A DNA stretch of 64,000 nucleotides, taken from positions 37,083,741 to 37,147,740 of the forward strand of contig CM041465.1 in NCBI GenBank assembly GCA_023213395.1. The letters are read 5' to 3'. This document shows, one piece after another, positions 12,201 through 23,189 of the stretch (position 1 is its first letter; each line of letters opens with the position of its first letter). The translations under genes were made by a program, and so were the position numbers. The notes under the pieces are model-generated. The model was given only the letters and a program-made list of their open reading frames with translations, made no database searches and was not told where the DNA came from. The stretch comes from Cycas panzhihuaensis. Its lineage: Eukaryota; Cycadophyta.

Positions 12201-13377
12201 GTAGGCATTGCCGTCGGGAAATGAAGAGGAAGGATTTGATGAAGAATGAAATGGAGTTATTGTGCCTATTCCAGAAATTTTAACAGATTGATTGTTCCCA
12301 AAGGTCACTGATTGACCTTTACCTTCCTTGATGTTGGTGGGGAGCTCTTCACTTCCAGTCATGTGTTGTGAAGCTCCATAATCAATAATCCAAGTTTCAT
12401 CAACCTTGGATGTCTGATATGCACAAAACAGTTTGTCTTCATCTGCAAATTGGTTAAAGTGGCGTTAATTGCCACCTCTGAAACCCCCCTTCCTCTTTGA
12501 CCTCCTCGATAGGCACCTCGATTTGGTCGAGGGGGTTGCTGCTGCTGCTGGAATCTTTGTTGGTATTGTTGACGTGGCTGCTGCTGTTGCTGATTTGGTT
12601 GACGTGGCTACTGCTGTTGACGTAGATTTGCTTGCTTCTTTCAACAATCAGTTGCTATGCGGCCATGTTTGCCACAATAATGACATACAACATTGGTCCT
12701 TGAAGACCCAATGTTCATATTCCCAAACTGCTTTGAGAGTGCAGTTTTGGAGTGCTGGTTGGCCTTTGAGTTGGCCGTGAATGCACCTGATGTAGATGGT
12801 TCCTCCTCATTATCTTTGGTGTAGATTTGTTCTTCTTGAAGTAGTAGACTTTCAAATTCATTGAATGTCATTCTTTTGAGAGAACCATCTCTTGTAGTAG
12901 ATGATATGAAGCCATTGTAGCCCTTTGGCAAATCTTTGCTGATAGATGTAATCAGTTCATCTCTCGTTGCTGGACTACCTAGTGTATTCAACTCATTACA
13001 TACCTCCTTGATGGAGGAAAGAAAAGCCGACATAGGCTTGACAAACTTTACAGAATACAATTTGGCTTTAACCATTAAAATGCGAGCTTCATCTCGCCTT
13101 TCATACAATGAGGACAAAATGTCCCAAGCTTCCTTAGAAGTTTTTGCAGAAGCAATGTTTTGATCCACATGTACATCCCAAGCAACAACTAAAGCATCAT
13201 CAGGTTCCACAGTTAAATTGTGATTGATAACAGGTACATGTTGAGGTAGTGTTCCAGAAACATACCCCCAAAATTCATTCATGATCAGTAAATTATGAGT
13301 GATTCTTTTCCATTCTGGATAGTATCTTGACCTGTTAATCGAATGGTGCATGCATTTAGCATGTTGATAGCAGACAT
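9226..13377 (-). pseudogene. Element B gag-pol polyprotein (broken)
   Basis: This is a Ty1/copia polyprotein on the minus strand. Gag starts MSAINMLNACTIRLTG at 13377 and runs to the knuckle CHYCGKHGRIATDC (about 12640-12690), where the zinc-binding His is Arg. A Gln-rich linker is followed by protease with IIDYGASQHMTG (about 12350-12390), Tyr replacing Ser of the usual DSG. Integrase has WHQRLGHLSLDN with CEACIMGTQH, HSDLCGPM and DNLR. The integrase end, linker and RT start are in one long frame at 10587-11441. RT has [10 protein letters not shown] (about 10180-10210) and RNase H runs through SDWAGCQDNRRSTS to the C-terminal NGKGGC. Frameshifts fall after the gag start, near 11450-11575, near 10575 and near 9600-9650. 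Copia class is certain; the finer lineage is not assigned. Confidence 0.92.
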
Positions 13378-15330
13378 GTTTCAGTTATAAAGCTTGAAGC
13401 TAGCAGATAACTTGGAAACTCAAAGCTTTCATCGCTTAAGTTCCACCTTCTAATGAAATCAATAGTCTTGATCTTACTAGAAGATCTAACAACTGAATGG
13501 AATGATGTGGGGTGGAGGACTAGGCTATGGAGTTGGTCCAACTTTGATCTATAGAAGAGATCGAACAGTTGGCCAAGTTAAATCTAGGACAAGGCAGGTA
13601 GGGTTGATCTGCATGGACGTACCATGCTTTCCCTGGGATTCACAACCCCAATAACACCCTTTTCGAACCTCCTTTCCCTCAAGCAACCTTAATTGTCGTG
13701 CACTGACCGTACGGTCGGTTGGTCCCCTAGGGAATGCACCAAGCTTAAGGTTATTTCAGAGGCAAGGTTTGAACCTTTTTCGGGCCTCTCCAACAAGATT
13801 TTCAGTCACTTTTTAGAAGTTTTTAAAGTGAACTTAGATTTATTTACTTGGATGATGTACTTATAAGAATGCTTGATTAAGCTTTACAATGAAAGTGGCT
13901 TCAAAGAGAAGCAATTTAGTACATCAATATGAACACTTGAAGTGTTATTGCAATGAGCACTTAATGAAGTGTAGTGCTTATGTAGATCCAAGTAAAAAAC
14001 AGATGCTTGATTACAATGAGTTTTGCAAAGAAGTACTTTGAAAAATGTGGTTAAGTACTGAATGAAGCAAGGCAAAACTTTGTGATGAAGATATAAGTGG
14101 GTTCCTTTTAATGCTCAAAAGTGAAGGTAAGAGAACCACTTGCAAAATAGGACACGAAGCACCAAGTGTTGGGACTTTAAAATAGTCCCAACGATCAAAA
14201 GAGAAGTGATTTTATTAAGTACAAAGTTTCTATTTTTTTGAGCCCTTTTTGTGACTAAGGGCACTAGGTCACCATTCAAGGTGCCTTAAAAAAGTGTTTG
14301 AAAATAGTGATCAATATCACTTTTACTATATGCAAACATTTAAAATCACTTCACTTAAGTCAATTAACATTTATGCAACATTAATTAAGTGTTAAAAGAA
14401 GTTTAAAGAGCCAAGAACATAGGCTGAAATTTGAATTTTTTTTTTTTTGCAACTTGATCAATAAGGACACCACGCAGGGAGCCTTTGAAAATACTTAAAC
14501 AAGAGTATTTTTGAGTCTTCAAATAAGTGAGTTTAAGTTAGTATTGGTGATTTAATGAGATCACTCAATACTTAGAAGATTTTTATCTCCAAAGATACAA
14601 AAAAAAGGTGATTTTTCTCTTAAGAAAAATTAATTTAAGGTCACTATGCAAAGTGCCTTGACTAAGAAAAAAGACTTAATAACGAGAAAAAATCACTTTT
14701 GATGTAGAAAAATGCTTGAAAAACCCTTGATTTGGTCTTTTATGTATTGAAGTGAAGTCAAAAATTAGTTTAAAACACTGAAATCACTTAAAAACCTTGA
14801 TTTGGCTTAAAAAAGTGAATATAATGATTTTTTAAAGGACTTAACATAAACTTTAGAATAAGTTAAGTTATAAAAAAGGGAATATTCAGTGAATATTCCT
14901 CATTTTATAACCTAATCTTTAAGAAACTAAAGTTTCAAAAGGAATTTTTTGAAAAAAGTCGAATTCGGAAAATTCTAAACGGCGGCGAAGGTCGGGCGAC
15001 TTTCCGAACACGCAGGAGCCTCGTACGCCGTGTATATTTCACTGAACGTGACGAAATTTGGAGAGGATGGTCGTACGGCCTAGACAAGGCTTCCTGTCAT
15101 TTTTGAGCAGAATCTGCTAAGTGTGGAGAGAGAATAGAGTAGATGAAGGTTTGGCTGGGCGCATAGTTGGTGTGATGAAGAACAGACAACCGTACAGCTT
15201 TAAGGGCATGAGACCCTTCTACATTGCAGCAAAATCTGATTTGAGACTTGATACACACTCACGAGAGTCAAATTACGAGCAACCCGGACAGGCGAAGAAA
15301 AATGAGTGAAAAACCTCTATTTCATGGATG
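13378..15330 (-). other. Element B 5' leader with spaced repeat motif
   Basis: About 1.95 kb without a supported gene, the same length as the leader of C (1.96 kb). On the minus strand the motif GGCTCCCTGCGTGGTGTCC and relatives lie at 14463-14484, 14267-14285 and 14637-14660, about 175-196 bases apart, separated by AT-rich AAGTGATTTTA-like sequence. Near the PBS end (about 14980-15250) the leader turns GC-rich. Small ORFs such as 15121-15309 + are not supported. Confidence 0.7.
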
Positions 15331-17668
15331 GGTTGGATTGATGCCACATCCAACTCTTTTTGATCATCTTCAACAAAGATTACATCTCTTGAGAGATGCA
15401 TTTTTCTCCCAACTGGATCATACAACTTATAGGCCTTGCTATGAATGGCATATTCTACAAAGATGCATTTGAGACTACGTTTATCCAACTTTGTTCTTTG
15501 CTGATCAGGTATGTGCATATATGTAGTGCACCCAAATGTCCTCAAATGGCTGATAGTTGGTTTCTTACCAGTCCATGCCTCCTCAGGTGTAATGTTGGTG
15601 ACTGCTGTAGTAGGACTCCGATTGGCCACATAGGCAGCTGTGTGAAATGCTTCTTCCTAGTAAGCTCGAGGAAGTCCTTTTGCATGCATCATAGTTTTGG
15701 CTTTATTAGCCAAAGCTCTATTCATCCTTTCAGAGACTCCGTTTTGTTGAGGAGTATGAGGAACTGTAAGTTGTCTTCGAATCCCATTATCCTTGCAGTA
15801 TTGATTGAATTCATTTGAAGTGAATTCACCTCCATTATCTGTCCTTAATGTTCCAATTGAATAGCCAGATTCATTTTCTACTTCAGCTTTGAACTCTTTG
15901 AACTTAGAGAAAGCTTCTGATTTTTGCTTTATGAAGTAGACCCAGACTTTATGAGAAAAGTCATCAATGAAGGATATGTAGTACAATGCTCCTCCAAATG
16001 ATTGAGTGGACATGGGTCCACATAAGTCTGAGTGAATTAACTGCAATGGATAAGATGCACACCAAGCTTTGCCTTTAGGAAAAGGCAAACGATGCTGTGT
16101 CCCCATTATGCAAGCTTCGCAAAGACATTTTGAACCATACATCTTCGGAAGCCCATATACCATGTTTTTGTTCATCATCTGCTTCAAATTATCTAGGCTT
16201 AAGTGACCTAGACATTGATGCCATAATTGCATTTTCGACAAAGATATAGTGACCATGGAACCGGAATAAGCAGAATCAAGTGTAATGTTATTGGCATCCA
16301 ACTTGTAAAGACCTTGATCCTCATAGGCAATAGCTACGATCTGGTCATCTTTGTCACTAATGATACATTTCTCATTCTTGAATAACACGCTCATTTGTTG
16401 CTTGTCCAACTTGCTAACAGATAGCAGACTCTTCTCCAGGGAAGGAATGAAGTATACATCACTATTGGGAAATGTTGAGGAAGGATTTTCTGAAGAATGG
16501 AAAGGAGCTATTGTGCCTATGCCTGATATCTCAACAGATTCATTATTTCCAAAGGTCACTGATTGACCTTTACCTTCCTTAATATTGCATAGGAGTTCTT
16601 CACTCCCTGTCATATCTTTGAAGCTCTGAATCAACAATCCAAGTGTGATCAACCTTGGATGACTGATATGCACAAAACAATTTGTCTTCATCGGCAAACT
16701 GATTAAAGTGGCGTTGGTAGTCACCTCTTTGACCCCCCCTTCCTCTTGGACCTCCTCAATAGGCACCTCGATTTGGTCGAGGGGAATTCGCCATCGCTTC
16801 GGGCCGAAATCTCTGTTGATATTCTTGCCTTGGCTGCTGTTGTCGTTGACCTTGTGGGTCATTGCCATCGTTGTCGCCGAGATCTCCGCTTCTTTCTGCA
16901 ATCTGGTGCAATGTGGCCAAGTTTGCCACAATAATGACATATAACATTGGACTTAGAAGAGCCAATGTTCATGTTTCCAAACTGCTTTATGAATGCAGGT
17001 TTGGAGATCTGATTGGCCTTAGACTTGGCCGTGAAGGCACCTGGTGTTGATGGTTCTTCATTGTCCTTAGCATAAATCTGTTCTTCTTGAAGTAATAAGC
17101 TTTCAAGTTCATTAAATGTCATTTTCTTAAGTGAACCATCTCGAGTAGTAGATGATATGAAGCCGTTGTAGTCCTTTGGTAATGCCTTGGTGATGGAAGT
17201 GATGAGCTCATCCCTAGTTGCAGGACTACCTAAAGTATTCAATTCATTATAAACCTCCTTAATGGAGGACAGAAATGCCGACATTGGCTTTACAAATTTG
17301 ACAGAATACAGTTTGGCTTTCACCATCAGAATGCGAGCTTCATCTCGCCTTTCATACAGTGAGGACAAAGTGTTTCAAGCTTCTTTAGAAGATTTAGCAG
17401 ACCAGATATTTTGATCTACATGTACATCCATAATCATATGAAGAAATGCCAAAGCAATCTCGTCTTTGGCTTCCCAAGCAGCAACACGTTTATAATCAAC
17501 ATCAACTTCATCATCATCAACAAGTGCAGGATTGGGGATTCTCCCAGAAACATATCCCCAAAATTCATTCATTATCAAGAGATTTTGTGTGATTCTTTTC
17601 CATTCTTGATAATTTCCTTATCCTGTTAACCTTATTGTGCATGCATTGAGCATGTTAATAGCAGCCAT
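15331..17668 (-). pseudogene. Element C gag, protease and integrase (truncated)
   Basis: The minus-strand start MAAINMLNACTIRLTG is at 17668. Gag motifs NLLIMNEFWGYVSG and SLYERRDEARILMVKAKLYS are followed by an intact CCHC knuckle CHYCGKLGHIAPDC (about 16900-16945) and a basic RRQRWQ stretch. In the protease the IVDS box (about 16635-16655) runs into a small deletion that shifts frame before KDMTGSEELL. GAG-pre-integrase and the integrase core then run in one long frame (15657-16940) with WHQCLGHLSLDN, CEACIMGTQHR, HSDLCGPM, TDNGGEFTS and SERMNR, so the D,D,E set is present. Compared with B it lacks everything after the linker: the frame passes into unrelated residues at about 15330. Confidence 0.9.
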
Positions 17669-19614
17669 CTTTCACTTGTATAAAAGCTAGCAAATAACTT
17701 GGTAACTTCAAAGCTTTGTCGCTTAAGTTCCACCTTCTAACAACACCACCAGTCCTGATTTTACAAGAAGATCCAACAACTGGGTGGAGTGATGAGGGGT
17801 GGAGGACTTCGGCTATTGAGTTGGTCCAAAGTTAAGTGTAGCAGAGGCAAGGTTTAAACCTTTTTCGAGCCTCTCCAGCCAGATTTTAAATTCATTTTTA
17901 AAAGTTTTAAAGTGAATTTTTAAGATACTTTTACTTGGATTATGTACTTAGCTTTGATGCTATGATTTAGCTTACAATGATAGGCTTCTTAAGAAGCAAG
18001 TGCATGAGAATAATAAGCACTTTGATTAAGTGTTTTAAGTGCTCTTGTGATCCAAGTAAAAATGCTTGAGTACAATAATGTAAGTACTTTTGAGGGTGTA
18101 GTACTTAGTGAAAGAATGATGCAAAACCTTGATGATGATAGCAGAAGTGGGTCATTTTTAATGCTCCAAAGTCGATGTAGAGAAAGAACCACTTGCCAAA
18201 GTGTACTCAATGTACTCCAAACGCCAAACGAACTCCAAGCAGCAAGTTGTTGAGACTTTAAAATAGTCTCAACAATCCAACAGAAAGTGCGATTTTTATT
18301 AAGTACAAAATTCAGCCTCCTTTTTGAGATTTTGAAGGCTATGGGTTACCATGCAAGGTGCCAAAAAATCAACTCAAATGGTGATGAATGTCACCTTTAC
18401 AATATGAATATGCTTATTGATCACTTCACTCAAGCTTTTAATGCTTTAATAGCATTAAAAAAAGTGCTAAAAGAGCTTAAAAAAGTAAAAAATAAAGGCT
18501 GAAATCAACCTTTTTTGTAACTTTGCCTCACTAGAACACCACACAGGGAGTCTTTTCAAGCATTTAAATCATGTAACTTCAGTCTTTAATGAGAGGAGAA
18601 TGACTTGGCATGAGTCATTTGTTGAGTCCTCTTTCCACCAAAGAAAATTTAATCTTCTTAAGTACTAAAAAAAAAAACTTTTGTGACCACCAAACAATAC
18701 TTTAGAAATGAGATTAAATCTCAAAAAGCATTTATGCTGCTAATGTCTGCTTAAAAAAACAGTCTTCAAATAGCTGAATGGCTTAAAGCCTCTTAGAGCA
18801 ATAAAGCCCCCTTGATTAAAAAACTCATCTTAAAGTAATAAACCCCCCTTGATAATCAATAAAGAATTTTTCTTAAAGAAAAAAGACTTTATAAAAGAAT
18901 TTTGATTTAATTAAGCATATTCTTTGAGAATATGCTATATTGCATATAGCAAAGCTTTAGGACCCAAAATCAATTTCAATTTTTAGAAAATTGAAGCGGT
19001 AGCCGTTCCGCTCCAAATTTCGTGGAGGCTCCCGTACTCCGTATTTCTGCGTGCGTCTTTCCGGAACCGTGGACGGACGTGGACAGGCCCGTGCGTCTGT
19101 GTTCATTCTTCCGAAAGCTTCTGGAAGCTTCTCCGTGGACATGCGACCGTGCGCAGGGTTGTGTCCTCCGTGGACAGGTGCCTGTGCGGGCAGATACGGG
19201 TGCAGGTCCGTGCGACCTCCCGTGGACGGACTCCCCTTCGTGCGGCTCTCGTTGACAGAGCTTCCGTGTGGAAGCTTCTCCCGTGACAGGTGTGCGCAGG
19301 CCGTGGCAGGAACAACTCCCGTAGCAGGGACAAATGGACAGGAACTTCTTGGCCCGTGTGCAGGGTAGTGACCCGAGTATACTGTGTGCAGGTGCAGGGA
19401 CAGACCAATGTGCAGAGACTTCCTCTTCAACAGAGATAGAGGACAACAATTGTGTGCAGGGACATGGCAGACTTCAGATGCAGGGACAGAGAGAGGGACA
19501 GAGGACAGTAAAGAGGACAAAAATAGCAAGCATGGACAGTGAGAGGACAGATTTTAGTAATAGCAAGCTAGTATGCAAAAGGCTACCAAACCTTACAGCT
19601 CAAGTAAACCATTC
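17669..19614 (-). other. Element C 5' leader: AT-rich repeats then GC-rich block
   Basis: About 1.95 kb of leader. On the minus strand the motif GACTCCCTGTGTGGTGTTC lies at 18533-18553 and TGGCACCTTGCATGGTAACCC at 18343-18362, 190 bases apart. At 18990-19560 the composition changes sharply to GC-rich with many GTGCAGGG and CCGTGGAC words. Overlapping ORFs on both strands there are what GC-rich DNA gives by chance and show no family signature. Confidence 0.7.
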
Positions 19615-19629
19615 AACTCTGATACCAAT
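19615..19629 (-). other. C primer-binding site
   Basis: The minus strand reads ATTGGTATCAGAGTTG right after the 5' LTR end, matching the 3' end of initiator-Met tRNA (TGGTATCAGAGC) with a late mismatch. Confidence 0.85.
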
Positions 19630-20173
19630 TGTTAGAATGGGCCTAATGGCCACATAGGTCCAAGATCATTAACAAAGCATAAAAGCAATAAATGCATTAA
19701 GCATAAACACAAAGAACACAAAGAGAGAGGAGCAAGATCAAGATACCATGAATGGGGTGTTGGAATTAGTCTAACCACCAATGAATGCTTCAAACGATTA
19801 GCAACCGACAGAGTAACAATGAGCTCCAACTCTTGAATGAACAACAATGAAGAAAGGCCTCATTAAATAGAGGGAAATGAGAGGCCAAGGGCTATTGCAT
19901 GATTGACAAGTGTCAATCATGCAATGCTCGCTGCATGTAGGACAAGTGTCCATTGGAAGCTCTTGTGTGAGCAAAAGTGCAAGGGGGTCATTTGACCCTC
20001 AAGTGACAACGTTATGTCACTAGACATAAAGTGGGTGTGTACTTTATCACTTAAGTGATAAAGTCACCCCTAAAGTACAAAAGTGCACATAAAACATTAA
20101 AGTGCACATAATACATTAGAATAAAGTACATTAAGCTTAACATGTAAACATAAGGTAAACTTAAGGTTTAACA
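19630..20173 (-). repeat. C 5' LTR
   Basis: It runs TGTTAGAATGGGCC to GGTTTAACA (544 bp), aligns with the B LTR over its length, and abuts the leftover of the B 5' LTR. It holds the covarying hairpin 19894-19925, GTGACAACGTTATGTCAC (20003-20020) and the 20-bp palindrome TTTATCACTTAAGTGATAAA (20043-20062). Confidence 0.88.
19894..19925. repeat. LTR hairpin, perfect 15-bp arms (C 5' LTR), covariant with B
   Basis: Arms ATTGCATGATTGACA (19894-19908) and TGTCAATCATGCAAT (19911-19925) pair perfectly around AG. Against the B arms, three positions differ and each has the matching change in the other arm. Confidence 0.92.
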
Positions 20174-20465
20174 GAGGTCTCATTATATAGAGTGAAATGA
20201 GAGACCTAAGGCCTTGGATGTTTGACAAATGTCAAACATCCAAGATACATGCCTTGCATGTAGGACATGTGTCCTTTTGGGCTCTCATGTGAGAAAAAGT
20301 GCATGGGGGTCCATTTGACCCTTTAGTGACAACGTTGTGTCACTAGAAAGAATGTGGGTGTGCACTTTATCACTTAAGTGATAAGTCACCCCTAAAGTTC
20401 AAAAGTACACATATTACATAGAAATTAAAGTATATAACCTTAACATGTAAACATAAGGTTTAACA
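20174..20465 (-). repeat. B 5' LTR remnant
   Basis: This sequence is near-identical to 8936-9228 of the B 3' LTR, including the hairpin (20213-20244) and the palindrome at 20367-20384. It starts inside the LTR, at GAGGTCT, directly after the end of C, and is followed by the TGGGC duplication. Confidence 0.9.
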
Positions 20466-20470
20466 TGGGC

Positions 20471-21725
20471 GCCGCAATTATACACGCAAGTGTATCACAG
20501 CACAGAGAACTCCACAAGAGCTGTCACAGGAATACAAATGGAGGATGAACTGGGGCTGCAGAGTTCATAGAGCGATGAGAGTGCAGGTCACACGAGGGTT
20601 GAGATAATAGTTCGCAGGTACACGGCCTCTCCACAAGCACGTACAGCAGGTCGAACAGAACAGAGCCGCATTGAGTTACAAGAGGTTGATGCCAAGTAGA
20701 GCTGAGATGATAATCGTCACGGAAAGAAAGGCCTGTGCAGGGTGTCTCACACACAGATCTCGTCACGAGAGGAGTGCTGTACAGAGGACAGGCTGCACGG
20801 AGCATAGACGGTAGCCACGTCACGAGAGAAGTGCCGAATGTTGAGTCACTCAGTCAGGGCCGAACGGAGGACGGAAGCTTCCTATAGACATCACGCCTGA
20901 ATGGAGTCACGTGACTCAATTGTGTACAGTCCACAGAGCAGTCGCATACGAGGACAGTTTACATGGATGTTACACAAGGGTGGTGCGAACTTGCAAAGTC
21001 CACGGAGATGTCTCAACGACACTTCACGCAGAGGACGAGAGCCACAAAGTCGCATAGAAATAACACGCAGAGTTGCTAAAACAAGAGGTTATGGTAAAGT
21101 CGCACCACATTGCATGGATGGGAGCCAGACTTAGGTGCCACGTAGGAGCACGAACAGAGAGTAGTTCAGACAAAAGGCATCAAGGATGAGCAGTATACAG
21201 ACAACAGAGAATCACAATACTTGTATCTATAGTGTGTAACACTAATTGGCATACCAAACTAGAGCAATAACCTTTTGCAATCCTACATGTAGAGGCATAC
21301 ATTCCTTCTATCTAGATCTGAGAGACATTGTCTGTGAGATTAGGTGCAAGAACTCTTTACAGAAAACTGTCATAAAGAGGCTCCAAGACAAATTTAATAC
21401 AAATTCTCTTTTAATGAGAATAATTCAAGGTGAATCCCCTTTGTTAAGAGTTTTTAACCCTGCAAAAAAAAACTTGGACAACCACTATTTTTTTCTTTAA
21501 ACCCTTTTTCTGGCCACAAAATTAGTCCTCAAAAAATGCAAATATTCAACACTTTGCATAAGAGATTCTGTAAAAAAAAATTTGCAAGATAACAATGCAA
21601 ACAAGGTCATTCAGCAATAAACCTCAAGAAATTACTCCTTGCTCCAACTGGATTGCCTTTGTATGGCGAAGGTCGTCACCAATCTTGGAGGAAATCGAAG
21701 CCAACAATCTGCTCCTCAAGATGCC
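20471..21725 (-). other. Element A 5' leader, PBS-proximal part
   Basis: This continues the A leader beyond B. The first 770 bases are GC-rich with no supported gene; 21240-21600 is AT-rich. The stretch next to the PBS (about 21600-21725) corresponds to D 38979-39060, both holding a GACGACCTTCGCCATAC-like segment. Confidence 0.7.
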
Positions 21726-21726
21726 T

Positions 21727-21741
21727 TGCTTTGATACCATA
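21727..21741 (-). other. A primer-binding site
   Basis: The minus strand reads TATGGTATCAAAGCAAGG next to the LTR end, an initiator-Met tRNA match with one internal change (TATCAAAG for TATCAGAG). Confidence 0.8.
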
Positions 21742-21742
21742 T

Positions 21743-22278
21743 TGAAATACGAAATGGAGAAGATGCAGGTGCTAGAATCTATTGAGGAGCTAGATAGGAC
21801 ATCGAAATATGAAGGGCTATACACTTGGATTAATGAAAAAGATGTAGTACAACACAAAAGATGATAGGGAGGAGTATTGCACTTCAACTTAACCTATCAT
21901 AAACACAAGTATGAAGGAGAATTCATCTCAACACGTCACCTACAAGAGACACTTACAACATCATAACTCTAACTCCAAATACTACATCCAAAACATGAAA
22001 ATAGGGCTCCTTATAAAGGAGTTTGGACGATCAGGATCTCTCCACATGTCACTAATCAAGACTAAAAGACAAATCTGATTAGGACTCTTCTATCTCCAAG
22101 CATAAGGATAGAGCCCACCAAAGTTGACTTCTCACAAACACATGTGAGAAAAGTCACTACAAGACAAAAGACAATTTTATAATCAAACAAATGAACACTT
22201 TAGGATAAAGGCCTAAAGTGACAAAGATACTAATAGCTATGGTCAAGACTTAATGGTTAGGAAATGAAGGTTCTAACA
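21743..22278 (-). repeat. A 5' LTR
   Basis: 536 bp, TGAAATACG to GGTTCTAACA, collinear with 2900-3435 without indels and differing at about 20 sites by eye. Confidence 0.9.
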
Positions 22279-22283
22279 TTGAT

Positions 22284-22980
22284 AAGGTTAAGAGATAAGT
22301 CCCTTTAGACTATAAACATCAGGTCATATTAAAGCTCTATAAAATGGGGGCTAGCGGATTTCAAACCCCATTTCAATCTGATTTAATTAGAAATTGATTT
22401 TGCAAAAATTATAAGATCTACCTCAATTTCTTTCACGTCCACGCAGATCCGAGAGAACTTTTCAATATAATTAAATTTATTCTCAGGAAAAAACATATTA
22501 CCAAACCCTAATTAATCTGCATATGTGGCAGCGACAAATTCTTCTTCGATTCTCCATGGCTGCGTCTGTTAACAGATGGCGGCTCTCCTTCAAGCAGAGT
22601 ATGGAAATTATCTCTGAATTGCGTGTTTCTTTTCGGGGGTGCCTTTGTCTCTTTATTATAGTTTGGGCAGCATCCGAAGGTTTTATAGCTTGAAGACTCA
22701 TAAATTGCATATGCGTATGCTTCGAGTTCGAATCTCTTCCTTGTAATCGAAACCAAGCCACTCCTTTGGTTCCAAAATTATACAAGGATATGAAAAAAGG
22801 GCAAGAAGGATTGACGCAATTTGATACCTAATATAAATTCCAATTGCGAATGTTTTTTTTCTGTGGGCTTTTCACTGTTCCGTATGGGCAGTTTCTCTGG
22901 GTATGCATGCGGCTCTCTATGTACTTCTCTGTAGGGTTTGATATGGCAGCAGTTGTGGAGGTCTATTTCACCATTGCAAA
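22284..22980 (-). other. Element E internal sequence between A and F
   Basis: About 700 bases of E between the insertions of A and F. Minus-strand ORFs at 22498-22785 and 22778-22999 carry no motif I recognise, and the second runs into the F LTR, so I do not call them genes. Base composition is more even than in the surrounding elements. Confidence 0.5.
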
Positions 22981-23177
22981 TGTTGGATTCATGCCTCAAT
23001 GATAGATGAAGAATGATTGATTATTATTATTATGAGTACAAGAGTATATATACAATTAGGGTTTGTAACCCTCTTTGAACTACCTTGTAACCAACACATT
23101 ACATAATGACACGTGTCTTTCGGTTACAACTATTGAACTTCCTATAGAGACCCTAGATAAAACATTACATTCTAACA
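22981..23177 (-). repeat. F 3' LTR
   Basis: TGTTGGATTC to CATTCTAACA, 197 bp, followed by CCCTCTCTTTTTT, the minus-strand polypurine tract. It includes a short ATT microsatellite and an AGGGTTTGTAACCCT inverted repeat. Confidence 0.9.
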
Positions 23178-23189
23178 CCCTCTCTTTTT

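Larger units (their letters stand above)
15331..20173 (-). mobile_element. Copia element C (minus strand), 3' half deleted
   Basis: C retains a 5' LTR (19630-20173), PBS (19615-19629), leader, gag, protease and integrase, but its coding sequence ends at about 15330 in the integrase-RT linker (after DVASIQP) and is fused there to the leader of B. RT, RNase H and the 3' LTR are absent. It is a close relative of B in protein, leader and LTR, though clearly a separate copy. No TSD can be checked because one end is deleted. Confidence 0.82.
8674..20465 (-). mobile_element. Copia element B (minus strand), inserted in A leader, partly replaced by C
   Basis: The 3' LTR is 8674-9228; the 5' LTR survives only as its last 292 bases (20174-20465). 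The duplication TGGGC at 8669-8673 and 20466-20470 fixes both ends. The left LTR end reads TATGAAAAG where the relative C has TGTTAGAA, so the terminal TG has mutated to TA. Gag-pol lies at 9226-13377 and a leader at 13378-15330. The PBS and first about 262 bases of the 5' LTR are missing and C occupies that place. The simplest reading is that C inserted into the 5' LTR of B and a later deletion removed the C right-hand pol, the C 3' LTR and the adjoining B sequence. Confidence 0.85.
2900..22278 (-). mobile_element. Copia element A (minus strand, same family as D), interrupted by B
   Basis: LTRs at 2900-3435 and 21743-22278 (each 536 bp) differ at about 20 positions by eye, roughly 4 percent. 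In the sense of the element the order is 5' LTR, PBS (21727-21741), a long leader, gag, protease, integrase, RT, RNase H, polypurine tract, 3' LTR. Without B it is about 7.6 kb, close to the 7.9 kb of D, and its LTR and proteins match D. The TSD is imperfect: TTGAT follows the right end (22279-22283) and TTGAT occurs at 2892-2896, three bases from the left LTR. Confidence 0.9.

Noticed and set aside
18957-19657. Overlapping ORFs on both strands in a GC-rich block, one of 190 residues
   Set aside because: They lie in the leader of element C between PBS and gag, overlap in several frames, and have no family motif. High GC lowers stop frequency.
22498-22999. Two minus-strand ORFs as a possible host gene fragment
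   Set aside because: No recognisable domain, and the second runs into the F LTR; kept only as E internal sequence.
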